Shown in pieces: positions 1 through 13,100 of a stretch of 64,000 nt of DNA. The notes under the pieces are model-generated. The model worked only from the letters and a program-made list of their open reading frames with translations, had not been told where the DNA came from and made no database searches. Where the stretch lies: contig CM076272.1 in NCBI GenBank assembly GCA_038380795.1, positions 2,423,001 through 2,487,000 on the forward strand, in the 5' to 3' direction. Every line of letters starts with the position of its first letter. Position 1 is the first letter of the stretch. This DNA comes from Pyrocephalus nanus. Taxonomy: Eukaryota > Chordata > Aves > Passeriformes > Tyrannidae. Made by a program: the position numbers and the translations under genes.

Positions 1-3000
1 CAAGTATAAACTGAAAGCTTTTAAGCTGTTCATATTTTTCCAGACATCTTGGAGCTGTTCACCCACAGCTTAGGAGGAGGTGTGTGCTGTTAGTGGAATC
101 ACACTGAATGAATACCCCAGTGCTGGAGAATTTCTTTTGACTGAACCACTGGAATTCTTTATATCATCACAACACTTCAGGAGGCAAAGCTCTTTGATCT
201 CTGCTTTGCATCTTTGCATGTAATTCAGTGCACAAAATACCTTCTCAACCAGCATTTTTCCAGCTTTCTAACAGTGCATTTTCTGTAGTTGATTGTTTAA
301 GCAACAGGCTAATGAGGCAGCTGTTAAACGAAGTGAGCTGCTCCCAGCAAAGCAGGAGAGCCAGGCAGAACACAACTGCCTCCTGCAATCAGCAACGGCA
401 ACAGTAATGAAGTTGGATGAGAAACCACAGTGGTTCCAAGATTGTTTTCTTGTTTAATAGAGCCTGAGGAACTTTTCTCAGTTAATTATTTTTTTTCCCC
501 GTTAGGGTATAAATTAGACAAACTTGCTCCTTCTCAAAATATTTCCATTTATAGGATCTCACAACTTTTCCTAAGTTGGTTTGCTGGTTCATTTCCTTGC
601 CATTAAAATACAGACATTCTGATCTGGGTAGGTGTAGATTCCACTTCCAGTCTTTACATATCGTTTATAAAAGAACCTAAATAATAGGCCTAACATTTTA
701 TATTGCAAGTCCTTCTTTTAACACCCCTGATCAAGCCACCTCTTGGAAGAGCTTTCTGATTGTTAAGCTAAACCATTGGAAGACCTTGAGCTCCTCGATG
801 TGAAGAAAGCTTTCACTGAATCATTCTCTGAGTGCTTCTTTAACCCCCTCCAGTGTATGAATTTCCTTCCTAAGCTGTGAAAACCAGAATGGCACAGACT
901 GTTTTGGTAGCAATCTAACACCTGAAGTAGTGCTGACTTCATCTCACTGCTCCTGTGTAAAATTATTCTGATTTATGTGCAAAGACTTTGTTAACTCCTC
1001 TCTGGGAACTCTTTTTTTTGGAGCACAGCGGCCTCTTTTTCCCTTTATTCAGCCCTTTGACAATAATTGGCCCTCAGGACAAGCATTTTCAAGCCCTGGT
1101 GACCTTTGATGGGACTGGATCTTTGCAGATCTTTGCAATACATGGAATCAACAATGTCCCAAATCTCCTGACTTCCCCAAAGCTCAGCAGTGAGGTGTTT
1201 CTGGGAGTCAGGTGGTGAGTGTGAGAACCTGAGAGTGCCAGAATTAACCCTTCCAGGAGGCAGCAAAAAATCTCTCTGCTTTCAGGGAGGTGGAAGAGGG
1301 TAGGCTACATTTTCTTGTCTGTGGTCCCTAATTTTAAAACCCCAAAATATTCCCTCCAGACTTGGGTTTTAACAGCTAAACTGTCTGAAGGGGTTGGCTG
1401 AGGTGTTTTCCTCAGCTCTGAAAGGGAACAAAGCAGGAATAAGGAGCTCTCAGTGAGAAGACCCTTTTGATCTCTTGCCTCTCCGCTCTTTGGGGTTTTT
1501 GGGGTGTTTGGGTTTTTTAGTCACTCCAGCAAACAAAAGATTCCATTTAGATTATTTTGTCTTGCTTGGAAATCTCCCTTGGGTTGTGAGTCTGTAAACC
1601 CCCACTTAGATCTTGCTTCTTCCAAACTAAGAGCACAGTGAGAAGCAGAAATCTTTTGTTGTCTTCTCCTCCAGGGATCTTTAGGACCTGAAATCCACTT
1701 CTCGTTCCGTTTTGCTGCCCATAACGCTTCAAATATTTAACAGTTCCCATCTTCACATTTCCCAAACCTCCCTGCTTACCTAAGAAACTCTTTCTCTTCC
1801 TTTACTCTTTCTGACAGGCTTCAGTAAGTCCCTGCTTCTGTTTTTATATCCAGAGAAACCTTTCCAGAGGCCTCGAGGCTCCTTCTTAGCTCTTACATAC
1901 ATTTGCAGAAGAAATGGAGAAAAAATTCCTACTCCTTTTTGCAAGAAGTTGCAAGAAATAATCCAAACTGTGTTGGACAAATTGAAAGAAGGCTTGGGGT
2001 AGCAGGCAGGGGGTAAGGAATTAGATTTACCCTGTTAATCCTGGCTTCATCAATGTTGGAGCTTGGCCCCATCATTTTGATCTGATGTGCTGCATTGCTT
2101 AGGGGATCCATCGGATTGTGACATTTTCCTAGTGGAAGGATGCATTTTCCTCTCCAGCACAACATCTTAAATAAAATGCATTTATTATCACATAAAATAA
2201 ACCAGCCACATCGCTGTTGAATTGCCATGACTACCAGGGAGCTAAAATAGAAACCACATTACTGTAAAATTATCAGACTTTCTTGCATCCTGGCAGAAGA
2301 ATTCCCTGTTTTCTTCAGAGATTTCCCCCTTGAGCCGTGTGATGGCCTTCCATGCCCCACTCTGTCCTCTTTAGCCCAGCTGCTGGAAACCACACTCTTT
2401 ATTTGGCAAAGCTTTTCTGCACCTTCAGGTGCCAGCTGCCTTTAGTTGTCCTCAGCTCCTTGCAGCTTGGAGAATGGAATTGCTCTTCTCAGTAGATGAA
2501 TAATTATTTGGCTCCCACAGTGGAAGGTGTAGGTCTAAAAAGAGTCTTTTTCAGTGGGGTGAGGGAAGAAGGATCAAGTTCTGCTTCATCAAAAGATGGT
2601 CTGAATGTCTCAGAATGTTGCAACTAGTTTTATCAGAGCAGTTTATTCCAATCTCATCTGATGCACTTGGTGGGACTTCAGTGCTGCAGTTTTAGAATTA
2701 CTTGACAATATAGATAAAAAATGCATGAAATGTGCAAGCAGGAGAGGATGGAAAGGATATTTCCCCATCAAAGTCCACTTTATTTGTCTTGCCACTGCAT
2801 TGTATTGTGTTTTGGGTCTGTAGTGCACACAGAGAGTCAGAATTTGTATTTACAAGCCCAGATTCATAAACTACACTTGGATGAGCATTTGAGCAATCAA
2901 GATCAGAACAGAACACAAAAATATATATTTCCTTTACTTGTCTGAGAATTATGACCCGGGATTGAGTGCCTTTCCTTCCCTTCATTATCCTCTGCAGTGT

Positions 3001-6000
3001 TTCTGCTGTTGCTGTGTGTGTTTTTGGCAGGGACATTAAGGAGCTATCAATCACTCGTGTAAGTCAGAAGAACAAAAGGTCTGCTCTTCACCAAGTTAAA
3101 GGATGCTGCTTACAAATATCAGCTATTCAAATGACACACATTTCCATTCAAGCTTCAGCTGCAACTGCTGAAAACCTCTGTGGATTTAAGTTCAACCTGG
3201 AGCACACAAACATTTTGGAGTGGGTGGTTACTGAAGAGGGGGCTTTACAAACAGCCTCTGACCACATTTTGCACAGTTCACCTATCACACAGGGGCTCTC
3301 AGAGTCAATTATGGCAAGGGTCAAAGATCACAACATCAGGGGGGGTTGCAAGCATGGTTTCTGTTCTGCATTCCCTCCCCAGAAAAACCGGGCCCTGGCT
3401 GATTAAAACTGGTGAGCTGTGGAGCCTTGATGAGCCAGTGAACATTTTTTAAATGATATTGCTGGCTTTTAAAGCCAGACCTGGCGGGTGGGAAAGGGGC
3501 AGTGCAGATTGGGAAACACTCTGAGCAGCCCAGTGCCCAAACCTTGGATTGAACAGCGTTAAACCACCCTGGAGTTCAACTTTCCTCTAGCATTGCAGAG
3601 TGATCTTAAATACAATCAGTTCTCAAAAGGAGGGGCCACTCATCCTTAGTGTGAGGGGGTTGCTGCTGACCTCGTTAAAGCAGCCCTGATGGAAGTTGAG
3701 AAGCTGTAGTAAATGCAGGCGTGTGTGCTGCACGGGCCTAATGCTTTCATTTACTCCTGCCATGAGCAGATTTAGCAGAGGGCTTAGGGAGCTGCAGCCC
3801 CTGCTCTGGGCCACAACCCAGACAAAGAAAGGAGCCACAGCCATTTCCATCTCAGATGCACCTGGACCCCAGTGTAGCCTCTTAGATGCTCCCTTGCAGC
3901 TTGGGTGTTCTCTGGTACTGGGAGATATCATTGCCTCACGTTCTTCCCTCTGTCATTCATCTGCTGCAGGACCCTGAGGAACCTGCAAATCAGCAGTGCC
4001 CACACACAAGGACTGATTTAGGACCCGAGTGAAGGGCCTGGCTTGGCCTGGTGCTGGGCACTGGTACCCTGAGGAGAGTGAGGAGGGGTTGATGGGGTTG
4101 ATATCCGAGTTTGAGAGTGAGGGCTGCACATTCTGGGCCTGCAGACCCATTGTGGGGGTGAGGAGGAGAAAGGAAATACGCCACATGCCTTTGTTGTGAG
4201 GATTTATAGCTTTATTCTGGGTAGCATGGGGGTCTGCTGTGGACAAACCCTTTACTGAACAGTCAATTAAATAATATCTTCTTCTCTCCATTAGTTTGCT
4301 GATAAACCCTGTCTTCATTTTGTTAGTTGCCTGTGCATTTTGGTCAGTTGTGAGCAGATTTTTGCATGCACTGGCAGAAGGGATCTTTCTCAGGTGATTG
4401 TTTCAGTGACACTCTTCCTAATTACACCGTGTGTTCCCTTTATCACAAAGGCTCCTCAGCAAACGTTTATAAAGAAGGCCTTCAAAAAGCAGATTTACTC
4501 CTACCAAAATATATTACTGCCCTGTAATTCTCTTTTAATCCCTCCTGATGTCAGTGGTCATCAGATTTTGAGTGAACTGAGAGAGGTCAATTTATTGGAT
4601 TATCCCCCGGCGCAGGGCTTTGTTTGCAGTGTGCTTTTGGACTCTTAGCTACAGATTACGGCAAGCCAAGTGAAGAAAACAATTCTGCAATTTGCAGTCA
4701 CTGCACATTTAAAATCCTGCTTTAGCTTTAGATAGAAGTCTTGCCTTGGAGCGTTTTGCAAGCTGATGAGGAGGTGGTGTTTGAAAATCCTGCATCTTCT
4801 GGTTAGATCTGAATTGCAGTTTGGTAGCATTGCTCTTTTTTTTCAGTTGCTGTGATGAATCTTCACAACCAAACAGCCAGGACTGATTGGTCTCCTTTTT
4901 GTTAGGAAGTTCTACTGCTTTAGGTCCTGGAGATCATTACAGTTCTGATAGGAACTATCACTTCTTTCCAATCTGGAATTAGAGCCACAGACACTAAACT
5001 CTTTATCCTGCCTCTGAATACGAGGATTTAAGTGTGAAGGACAGAGGAGTAACAGCCTTTTGATTTGGATCCTCCCCTGACCTTGGGCCCTGCTGTACAT
5101 TAGAGGTGTGTGTGAGTAAGCACAAGAAGAGGAATGCAGCAAGTTTGAACACCTTCCTCTTCTCTTTCTTTAGTACCACTGAGTGGAGTTCATCAGCAGT
5201 GCTAATAACTTACAGTGAGATAGGGAAACACCTTTTATGTACGTCCACATTCAAACCACGTGAATAACTGGGACAATTAAGCCCTCTATTTATGTGCTTC
5301 AGTTAGGTTCTTAATCATCTGAATGGGTATAAGGTATAAAATCTAATGCCAAAAAATGCAGAAGCCACATAACCTAAGCTGGGTCTTGAGGGAAAGGATG
5401 CTTTGAGACGTGCCCAGTGGCTGCATGGTACTCCAGAGTAATTGTAATTGGGCTTTGCATGATTTTAATCTCTTTGCAATCTCGATTTTGAGATATCACC
5501 GAGTTAAAATGTAGTGATTTTCCAAACCGTGAGACGGGTGCGTTGCAGAGAACAACAATCCTTGTGTGTAGCAGCTGATTCCCTGTGGGTTGGGGCTCCC
5601 TGGGAACGTCCACGTTTTCTGCACTTGATTTTTACCCAAATGCAGTCCTTTACCTGAAGTTTTTCCAGAGTCCAGAAGTCCATCTGGAGCTGGATGTTGG
5701 CAGGACAGAATGAAGAGCCGCCCGTCTGTGTGTGCCCAGACTCACCCGCACTGCTGAGCCTGCCCAGAGTTACTGTTGCTTTTTCCTTCCACCACAGAGT
5801 TTTGTCCTTATTTCCACGCTCCCGTGAGTCTTGCAAGGAAGCTGCCAGTCAGATGTTTCTGAGCAAGTTCTGTCCCGTCACAGTCTCAGAACTGCACACT
5901 GGAATTTCAGACCCCGGAATTTCAGACCCTGCTCCCTTGCAGGGTGGAGCACATCCATCTCAACCTACTCCTCCCTGCAGTGTTCCCTCCCAGTCCAGCT

Positions 6001-7632
6001 GCTGGGCTGTTCTGAGGAGAATTGCTGCTGCTCAGGGTTAGGGGAAGGAGTTTTCACTCTCCTGAAAGAACAGACCTGAACTGATGGGGAGGCACGAGAG
6101 CTGTGGCTGCTGCAGCCTTTGTCATCAGCACTGGCTGCTGTGGCACCCCCTCACGTCACAGGATGTGGCTGCAGAGCTGGGCAGCTCCAACTGGCGGGCT
6201 GGGGCCCTGCCAGCTCTGGGGGAGCACTGCACAGGGTTTTACTGCTGTTCAGGACTTGTGCTGAGGGATCAGCAGGGAACCCAAACTTCATTGTGCTTAG
6301 CAGTGCCCGGCTGTGCCACAGAAAAACAGCCATTGTCACTTTGGGGACCTTACAGGCTCCAAAGACAACCTCAAGGCTTGGATGGTCTTGGCTCTGACTT
6401 CCTCTCTCTGGAAGGCTCCTGCTGAAGTAATTTTGCCTTTGTGTATAATTTGGAAATGTTCAAGAAAGCCACAGTAAAAGGGTATTTGCATCTGGTGCTG
6501 GGGACAATAGAGAACTGTCCACATCCTTTAGTGTTCAGACATTTTCATGTATAAGCTAAAAATGTATATAAACATTTACACGATACTGATGTGCATAAAA
6601 CCAAAGCCTCTCTCCCCAAAATACTAACAGACTCGTCTCCTCAATAATGTGAACAAAACATAAGCCAGAGTCGGTTTTAAAGCCAAGTCCTTTCAAAGAA
6701 GAGTTGGCCCAAACAGGTGTAGAAAGCATTAAAACAAACAGTCCAGCTGAATTTTCATAACACACTGGGGTAGGTCTTAATTTATAGTTTTCAGTGAGCC
6801 CTTGGCCGCAGTTACTGCAGCCAAACATCCCCCTCACAGCTCGTTAGTGCCGAGCTCAGAACTGTCTGTTGGTGAAGCTTTCTGCCCTCCCTCTTGCACC
6901 CGTTATTTCCTCCCCTGTTTAACTGCTCAGCTCTCAGCCTGCCAGACCTGAAATTCCAGACGGGGATTCAGGTGGCTTTCTCAGCCAGCTGCCCAACAGT
7001 CACCATCCTGCCTGCATATCCTGATAATCTGTGTGGCCCTGCAGATCCTCCTCATCCCTAACAAACCCCCTGGCCAAGGTCACGGCGCCCTGACTGCCAC
7101 TTGCCCACATTGCAGCCTGGCAGAGAGAGGGCTTGGTGTCCCTGCACGAGGTGTCAGCAGCCCGCAGCAGCCTCGTGTTTACAGGTCACAGCCGTGCATT
7201 CTCCTGCTCTTCCATCGTTCCTCCCCTCCCGTCATTTGAACCGCCCGGGGTTTGGATCCGCCGCCCCAGTTCCACCCGCAAGCGTTTCTAGTTCAAAGTG
7301 CTGCCTCTAAATATAAACAGCAGCACATTCCAAATTCTCTTTCCTTTTCTCGTGGTTATTTATAAAGGCGTGCCAAGAAACTACAGAAAAAAAAGGGGAT
7401 TTATGCATCATTTCTCATTCTGACAAAATTCATCGCGCCTCGGAAAAAAGGGTCGCTCAGATTGCATTCCTCTTCCAAAACGGCTTCTTTCTTTACTCTC
7501 ATCTGTCAGAAGACAGAAGAAAAATGTATTTCTGCTGTAGAACTAGCTACTATGGTAAAAATAACATTTCCAAAGGGCGTCAAATGCTTGCCGGTTCCCA
7601 TCTCTTCTGACTGATTTCTATTTCTTTTCCAG
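1..7632 (+). other. CRABP1: Probable intron 3 of CRABP1 (no coding exon seen)
   Basis: I looked for the earlier CRABP1 exons, in particular the third exon (around the residues TYWTRELAND), and did not find them on either strand. The stretch ends in a good polypyrimidine tract and CAG just before the last CRABP1 exon, so most or all of it should be intron 3. It is of mixed composition with no open frame resembling a known protein. The assignment as intron is inference from the downstream exon. Confidence 0.6.
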
Positions 7633-7683
7633 ACCTTCGGTGCTGACGATGTTGTGTGCACAAGGATTTATGTAAGAGAGTAA
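7633..7683 (+). CDS. CRABP1: CRABP1 last coding exon (C-terminus, partial gene)
   Basis: The exon follows a TTTCTTTTCCAG acceptor and encodes TFGADDVVCTRIYVRE and a TAA stop. This is the C-terminal 16 residues of cellular retinoic acid-binding protein 1, a cytosolic fatty-acid-binding-protein-family beta barrel that carries all-trans retinoic acid. The Arg-Ile-Tyr triplet contains the Arg and Tyr that, in the family, contact the retinoate carboxylate. The exon starts in phase 0, as expected for the fourth exon of this gene. Only this exon lies in the window. CRABP2 has a similar C-terminus, but CRABP1 is the known neighbour of IREB2, which fixes the assignment. Confidence 0.92.
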   Translation, partial: TFGADDVVCTRIYVRE

Positions 7684-7970
7684 AAACATCCATTTGCTTG
7701 TCATCTGGGCTGAAGTGGAGAACTGTGAACCCCCCCCCCAGTGTAACGAGTATCTGTGTGTGCTGTTCCTAATGTGGTGGTGTTTGTGACCACAGTGTGT
7801 TCTGCCTGGACCCAGAGCCTCTGCTCAGTGTATTTTCCTTTCGTTTTTCGGTGCAGACAACTCTTCCTTCCCGCTTTCCTGCCGTTGTTTTCCGTGTCTG
7901 CTTTGTGTTTTGTAGTTGTCACTTGCTACGGTTTCCTCGGTTATTAAACTCGTTGGGCATAACTCGCAGA
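7684..7970 (+). other. CRABP1: CRABP1 3' UTR
   Basis: This is untranslated sequence after the TAA stop, including a run of nine C at about 7,731. The first plausible poly(A) signal is ATTAAA at 7,943-7,948, so cleavage is expected near 7,965. The exact end is inferred. Confidence 0.55.
7943..7948 (+). terminator. CRABP1: Candidate CRABP1 poly(A) signal (ATTAAA)
   Basis: ATTAAA lies 260 bases after the stop codon and is followed by G/T-rich sequence (TGTTTCGGGGTGTTTGTG), as expected downstream of a cleavage site. It is the commonest variant of the poly(A) hexamer. Confidence 0.5.
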
Positions 7971-9639
7971 TGTTTCGGGGTGTTTGTGATTGCAAACCCG
8001 GCGGTGCTTTTGGGTGGGACTGAAACACTCTCTGTCCTCTGCTGAAGTGAGAGTGGAGTTTCACTGCTCTTGGCAGGTCCAGGGAGCACCTCCCAGGGCA
8101 ACACGAAGGGATGGAGGAAAGGAATGGCAGGGCCTTTTGCAGAGCTGCTCTCCCAAACCCAGAGCTCTGCTGCTTTCCTTTCTGTCCTCCCTCCTTGGGA
8201 GGGTTGTTGAGGAACCACTCCTGTGTCCTGTGATTCAGCTGAACCAGACAAGACAAGGCGAGCTCTGTCCCCTCTTCCCTGCTGAGTCTCTGAGGAGTGC
8301 CCAGATTTTCCCTGTTGAGACTTGAACTGTCCAAGAACAAACCCCAGCTGCATCTACAGGACAAATAACAGTGTCATCATGACTAATACTGACTGTCATC
8401 ACACCCAAGCACCTCAGGCCTGATCAGAGAGCCAGGAGAATCTGACAGACTTTACTTGTTTGGGCCATAAAAAACCAGGAAAGCTGAGGAAAGCTGTTTT
8501 TGTCCTGCCTTCTCATCCAGGACAAGGAGAATTTCCCATGGCTTCACTCCCCCTCTGTGCTACAACTCTCACTCCTGGTGACTCAACATCTCATTCTTTG
8601 AGCAGCTCAGTATTTCCCAAAGCAGGGCCACGGTTCAAGAGTGAACGAAACACCAAATTTAATGTATTTATTCTGGCTCAGAGCTCTGGCTGCAGCACTA
8701 TCAATATTAGCTTCAAACTGAACAGACATCCACTAATAAACCAGAAACTCTTCTGTTCTTCAGCCTTGGAAGTAGCTGGAGATTGAGACTGGGATCCCCC
8801 TGGATGGGACTGTGGGGGGATCAGCAGGGTGAGCTACAGAAGCACGAGAGGAGACAAACACACAGTGTTTTCTGTCCCCTCTGCCCTGATGGGTTGTGCT
8901 TGCTCTCCCTGCCCCTGGCACTCAGGAAAGATGGTTCTCTCCTTCCACACTCTCTTGTTAAACCAAGTCCTGTGTCCAGGACCTTGTTTCCACTGGTACC
9001 AATTAACACAGTGCCCATTAGCTCACACTGAGACACTGAAATCGGTTCACTGTGCTTTGGATGCAGCTGAACAACCCCCCCAGTGAAAATGAAACCATGA
9101 AGGGGGATGACAATGATCTATCTTTATTTTCTATCTCCTTTTAAGATTCAAATTAAAAGAGCTGGGTGTTTTGTTTCAGACAAATTCCACTTCGGGAGTA
9201 TATGGGGCCCACTTGTGCCTAAGGGCCGTGCCAAAGGGACCCCAAAAACAAAAAAAGCCAGGCTTTGAGCTAGCTCAGAGCTTCTCAGGAGATGCAGACA
9301 AGACTGTCTGGCCACATCAAGGCTGAGCAGTAAATAGCACCGTGCTGCAGGATGTGTTGGCACACCTCATATCCCGGAGCACCAGGAGCCCACCAACACC
9401 ACAGAGGGCTTTGCTTCCACCTCCAGGAGGGTGGCTGGGGGCTGTGGGGGCTGCTACAGGCTGGTGAGGCAAGGAATAGAGACAAAGGCAGCAAGCAGCA
9501 GGGCTGGTTTGTCACTCCAGGAAAATATGCCGCTCTGGGCAGTCACCTTTTCTACCTGTGTGTCTAGAACAGCCCCCGTGCACCGCTGGTGAGGGCTCAG
9601 CAGGGCGTGGTGGGAACTCTCACTGTCTGGAGTGTGTGC
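7971..9639. other. Intergenic, no recognisable gene
   Basis: Unique sequence between CRABP1 and the CR1 fragment. Several long open frames overlap one another on both strands with no splice logic and no family resemblance. I see nothing here that I can name. Confidence 0.5.
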
Positions 9640-10185
9640 ATCATCTTCAGTATTGGGGCAGTTTGGGGCACTGCAGCATAAGAAAGATCTGAAACCATCA
9701 GAGAGCGTCCAAAGGAGGCAGCAAAGATGGGGAAGGGCCTGGATTTGACACTGAGGGCACTTGGTGTGTTCAGCTGGAGATGAGGAGACTGAGGGGACAC
9801 CTCAGTGCAGTCACAACTGCCTGGGCAGGGGCAGAGGAGGGGCAGGACTGAGCTCTGCTCTGGGGGAAACAGGGACAGCCCCCAGGGAATGGCTGGAGCT
9901 GTGTCAGGAGGTTTAGGTTGGATTTTGGAAAAAGGTCCTTCCCCCAGAGGGTGGCTGGCACTGAACAGGCTCAGGGTGGATCTCAGGGAAAGGTTCTTCC
10001 CCCAGAGGGTGGTTGGCACTGAACAAGGCAGTGGGCACAGCCCCAAGGCTGCCAGAGCTCCAGGAGGGTTGGGATGATCCTCAGGGTGGGACTCTTGGGG
10101 CTGGGCCTGTGCAGGGCTGAGGGTTGAACTGGATGATCCTTTTGTGTCCCTTCCAACTCAGCATATCCTGGGATTCTGGGATTTA
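9640..10185 (+). mobile_element. CR1-type LINE, 3' end fragment
   Basis: The stretch reads like the 3' part of an avian CR1 retroposon. It has the phrase for a block of CR1 ORF2 end ('AGAGCGTCCAAAGGAGGCAG', 'GGAGATGAGGAGACTGAGGG'), then 'CCCCCAGAGGGTGG', then 'GAACTGGATGATCC' and 'CCCTTCCAACTCAG', and it finishes with the short ATTCTGGGAT-like 3' repeats typical of CR1. It is 5'-truncated and carries stops and indels, so it is dead. The 5' limit is approximate. An internal duplication is described separately. Confidence 0.88.
9905..10024 (+). repeat. Diverged ~60-bp tandem duplication inside the CR1 fragment
   Basis: The CR1 segment from GGTTGGATTTTGG through CCCCCAGAGGGTGGCTGGCA to the GAACAGGCTCA tail is followed by a second, diverged copy starting GGGTGGATCTCAGGG. 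A standard CR1 3' end has this block once. Confidence 0.7.
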
Positions 10186-13100
10186 ATGGAAGCAGGGATT
10201 TCTGTGCTTCATTTCTAGGAAGTCTCATGCTAAGCTGTTGTGCCTCTCAAGCAAATACCCTTCAGAAAACTTTCCCATCGACTGGAAAATACCCAGTCAG
10301 GTTTCCATCCAGCTGGCAGCTGCTGTCCAAGTAGGAAAGCATGAGCTGTGTGCAACTGGCTTGTAGATGTTATGATTAAAAACAGGCCCTTGAGATATGA
10401 GCCACCCTCAGTAACTGGGAGCTTTTTTCTCCCATCCCTGACGCTGTTCCCCTGAGCTTCATTTGCACGACAGAAGTTCCTTTCTTTCATAATTTCAGCG
10501 TGGAAGATTCACCACTTGAGTGACTTTTGTGGAGCTGCATTAAAGTGACTGGTGCATGGGTAAATTCACACGAGCAGAGACTAGAACTGGTCCAGGGTGT
10601 TGGTTTTATGGCTCATTGTTGAAGCAGTGTAAAGGCCAAATTGCATTTTGTGAGTCCTCTCGGATTTGAAAGCTCTTCAAATCGAGGCACACAAGGATTT
10701 GGAGTGAATTTACTGGCCAGAAACTTTGCAGTTGTCTCCTGCTTTGCTTTGCTTTGCTGAGACTGAGCTCCTTTGGGGGGATATGGGAGTTGAATGATGC
10801 CAGAGTGACCAGCAGGGAGACGGTTTTATCCACTTTTTGTGTAAAAACTCCTGAATTCACTCCTCTCCAGATGAGGTGATGGAAGCAGAGTAGAGTTACT
10901 GTAGTAACTCTACAAAAATTTGGCCTCACGATGTCTGAGTGTTAAAGATTGCTTGGCAGAACAGGGTCCTGAAAGCTTCAGGCCCACAGGAGGGAGGGAC
11001 TTCCCCAGGCAAAGGTGGCAGGACAGGGGAGCACCTGAGGGCTGCTCGTTCCTGGATGGCACGTGGATGTCTGCAGATGGCCCCAGGGATTATATGGGTG
11101 TTGCCTTCCAGTTTTTAATCACAGGCACGCTGTCTGCAGCACTTCCACTCAGCCAGGGGCAGGGCTGGCTCAGAGTTGTGCCAGGGAGGAGGCAGAACTG
11201 CCCCTGCTGCTGCTGTTCCAAGGCTCTGTCCCTGGGGCTGGGAGCTCTGCGTGGCTCCCAGTGCTGGCTGATGACGTGGATTGACCACTGTGAGCACAGG
11301 CACCCCCTGCCCATCTGCTGCCCTGCCCAGCCCTGTGCCCTGGCAGCTCCTGAGCTCTGCAGGGCTCCCTGCTCGGGCACTTTGGGGCTTTGTTGCCAAG
11401 AACTTCCTGATGGCAGAAGTGGCTGCTCCGGGGGACTCCTCCCGGGAGTTTGTGACATCCTGGCTGTGTTTGAGAGCATTTCTGAACTCTTCCCCCCTGC
11501 AGCCTGAGGGGCTTTGTCTTGCCATGGCCTGGACAGCCCTGCTGGTCCAATGGGCCCAGAACAAGTGAGTGTTCAGGTTCCTAAACATGGGGCTCTCCAG
11601 CTTGGTTCTAGATGTCCAAAATGTGTCCCAGAGACCTGCACAGAGCTGCTGTGCAGGACAGCTGTGCCTCTTTTTTGGAGAGGCAGCAGCAGAGCAGGGA
11701 CAGAACCTGAGGACATCCCAACCCAGGGCAACTGCTGTGCCTGCAGGTTGGGGGTTGTGCACTGCAGGGACCACACTGATAACTCACTGCTCCAGGAGAC
11801 AAGGGAAGTTATCAGATATCTGCAGCCACTTGGCACATCTGCAGCGTTTCACAACAGCAGAACTTCCCCACATGAGTGGAACACTCGCATAGAGAGGCCA
11901 TATTCTCTGCCCTAGGGCAAGAAGGGTTCATTTTAGGACTTCCCTTTGATTTTCATCTTCATACTTCGCTCTTAAGCCGCTTTCATAAAACATTTATTGT
12001 TTTTTCTTCAGGAAAAATAAACATCCTAACCAGTAAACAGGTCAGGCAGCGGAGCTGGATTGAAAATAACCCACTGTGGGAAACTCAGAACATGAACAAA
12101 ACAAAGCTCAGCCAGAAATGTGATATTGCATTGACCAGTTCACACCAATCTGTCCCACCAGCTCCTTTTGTGTTGCTCAGAGCTGTCCCCCTGATGCTGA
12201 ATGTTCCAGAGAGCTGCTGCTGTTTTACCTCAGTGATCACTCCTTGCACTCTGAGTGCAAAGAGGACCATTTCTGATGGAAGCCCTAAACCCCACGAGGC
12301 TGCAGAGTCCTTGAATCCTGGTGAAATCGGTGCTGTGTGAATGCTGCCACGTCAGCACTGGGACAGCCTGAGGCTCTGCTGACACCAGAGGTGTCTCAAA
12401 CCAAAGAGGGGCAGGGCAGCTGATCTCTCAGCACAATCTGCTGTTGGAATTTGCTGTGTGCAACCAGAGAGGAAGGTGGTGAGGATTGAAATGGTTCCTG
12501 CAGCAGACAACAGCACAGTCTTCTGTGCTCACAAACCACTTCTCTCCTCACAAAGCACTGCTGAGAGAGGCAGTTTGGTTGCTCAGGCAGAAGGGATGTG
12601 ACAGTCTGGGTGAGTGCCTGCTCTGCAGGTCTCTGAGAAGCCCTGTAGATGTGTACCTAAGGGTGAATCTTCACAAGATGTTCATCTGGAGCCAGGGGGA
12701 CTGATTTCATCACAGGTCTGATGAGTTCACAGAGTGTTTTTTCAAAGGGCTGAAGCTTTGGTGTCCAAGCTACTGCTGGAAATGCAGTGATCCCACAGAA
12801 ACTGCAGATAGTGGGTCAGTGCAAAGTCCTCTGGGCCTCTCTCCCCTAGAATCCAGTCCCTAAGAGTCTTCCCTGAGACCCCTGTGAGCCTGCCTGTCCC
12901 TTTAGCAGCTGACAGACATGCAGCTACTCTGCCTCCAGAGCAGGCTTTGGAAATGCCTCTGTGTGCTCGTGTCCCATCACTCCCAATACCTCACCTTTGT
13001 GTTCCACACAAATAGAAAAAAAAAATGGCAGGAATTTTGTGCCCCATCAAAGAGGCCAAGGGATTGGTCACCTTTTTCAATGCCTGGAGAATTTTTGGCA

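Noticed and set aside
7825..8364. A 179-codon minus-strand open frame behind CRABP1
   Set aside because: It overlaps the CRABP1 3' UTR and other open frames, and resembles no family.
10920..11915. Open frames of 129-219 codons on both strands in the CRABP1-IREB2 spacer
   Set aside because: Several overlap in different frames and strands over the same GC-rich bases, with no recognisable motif, splice sites or promoter.
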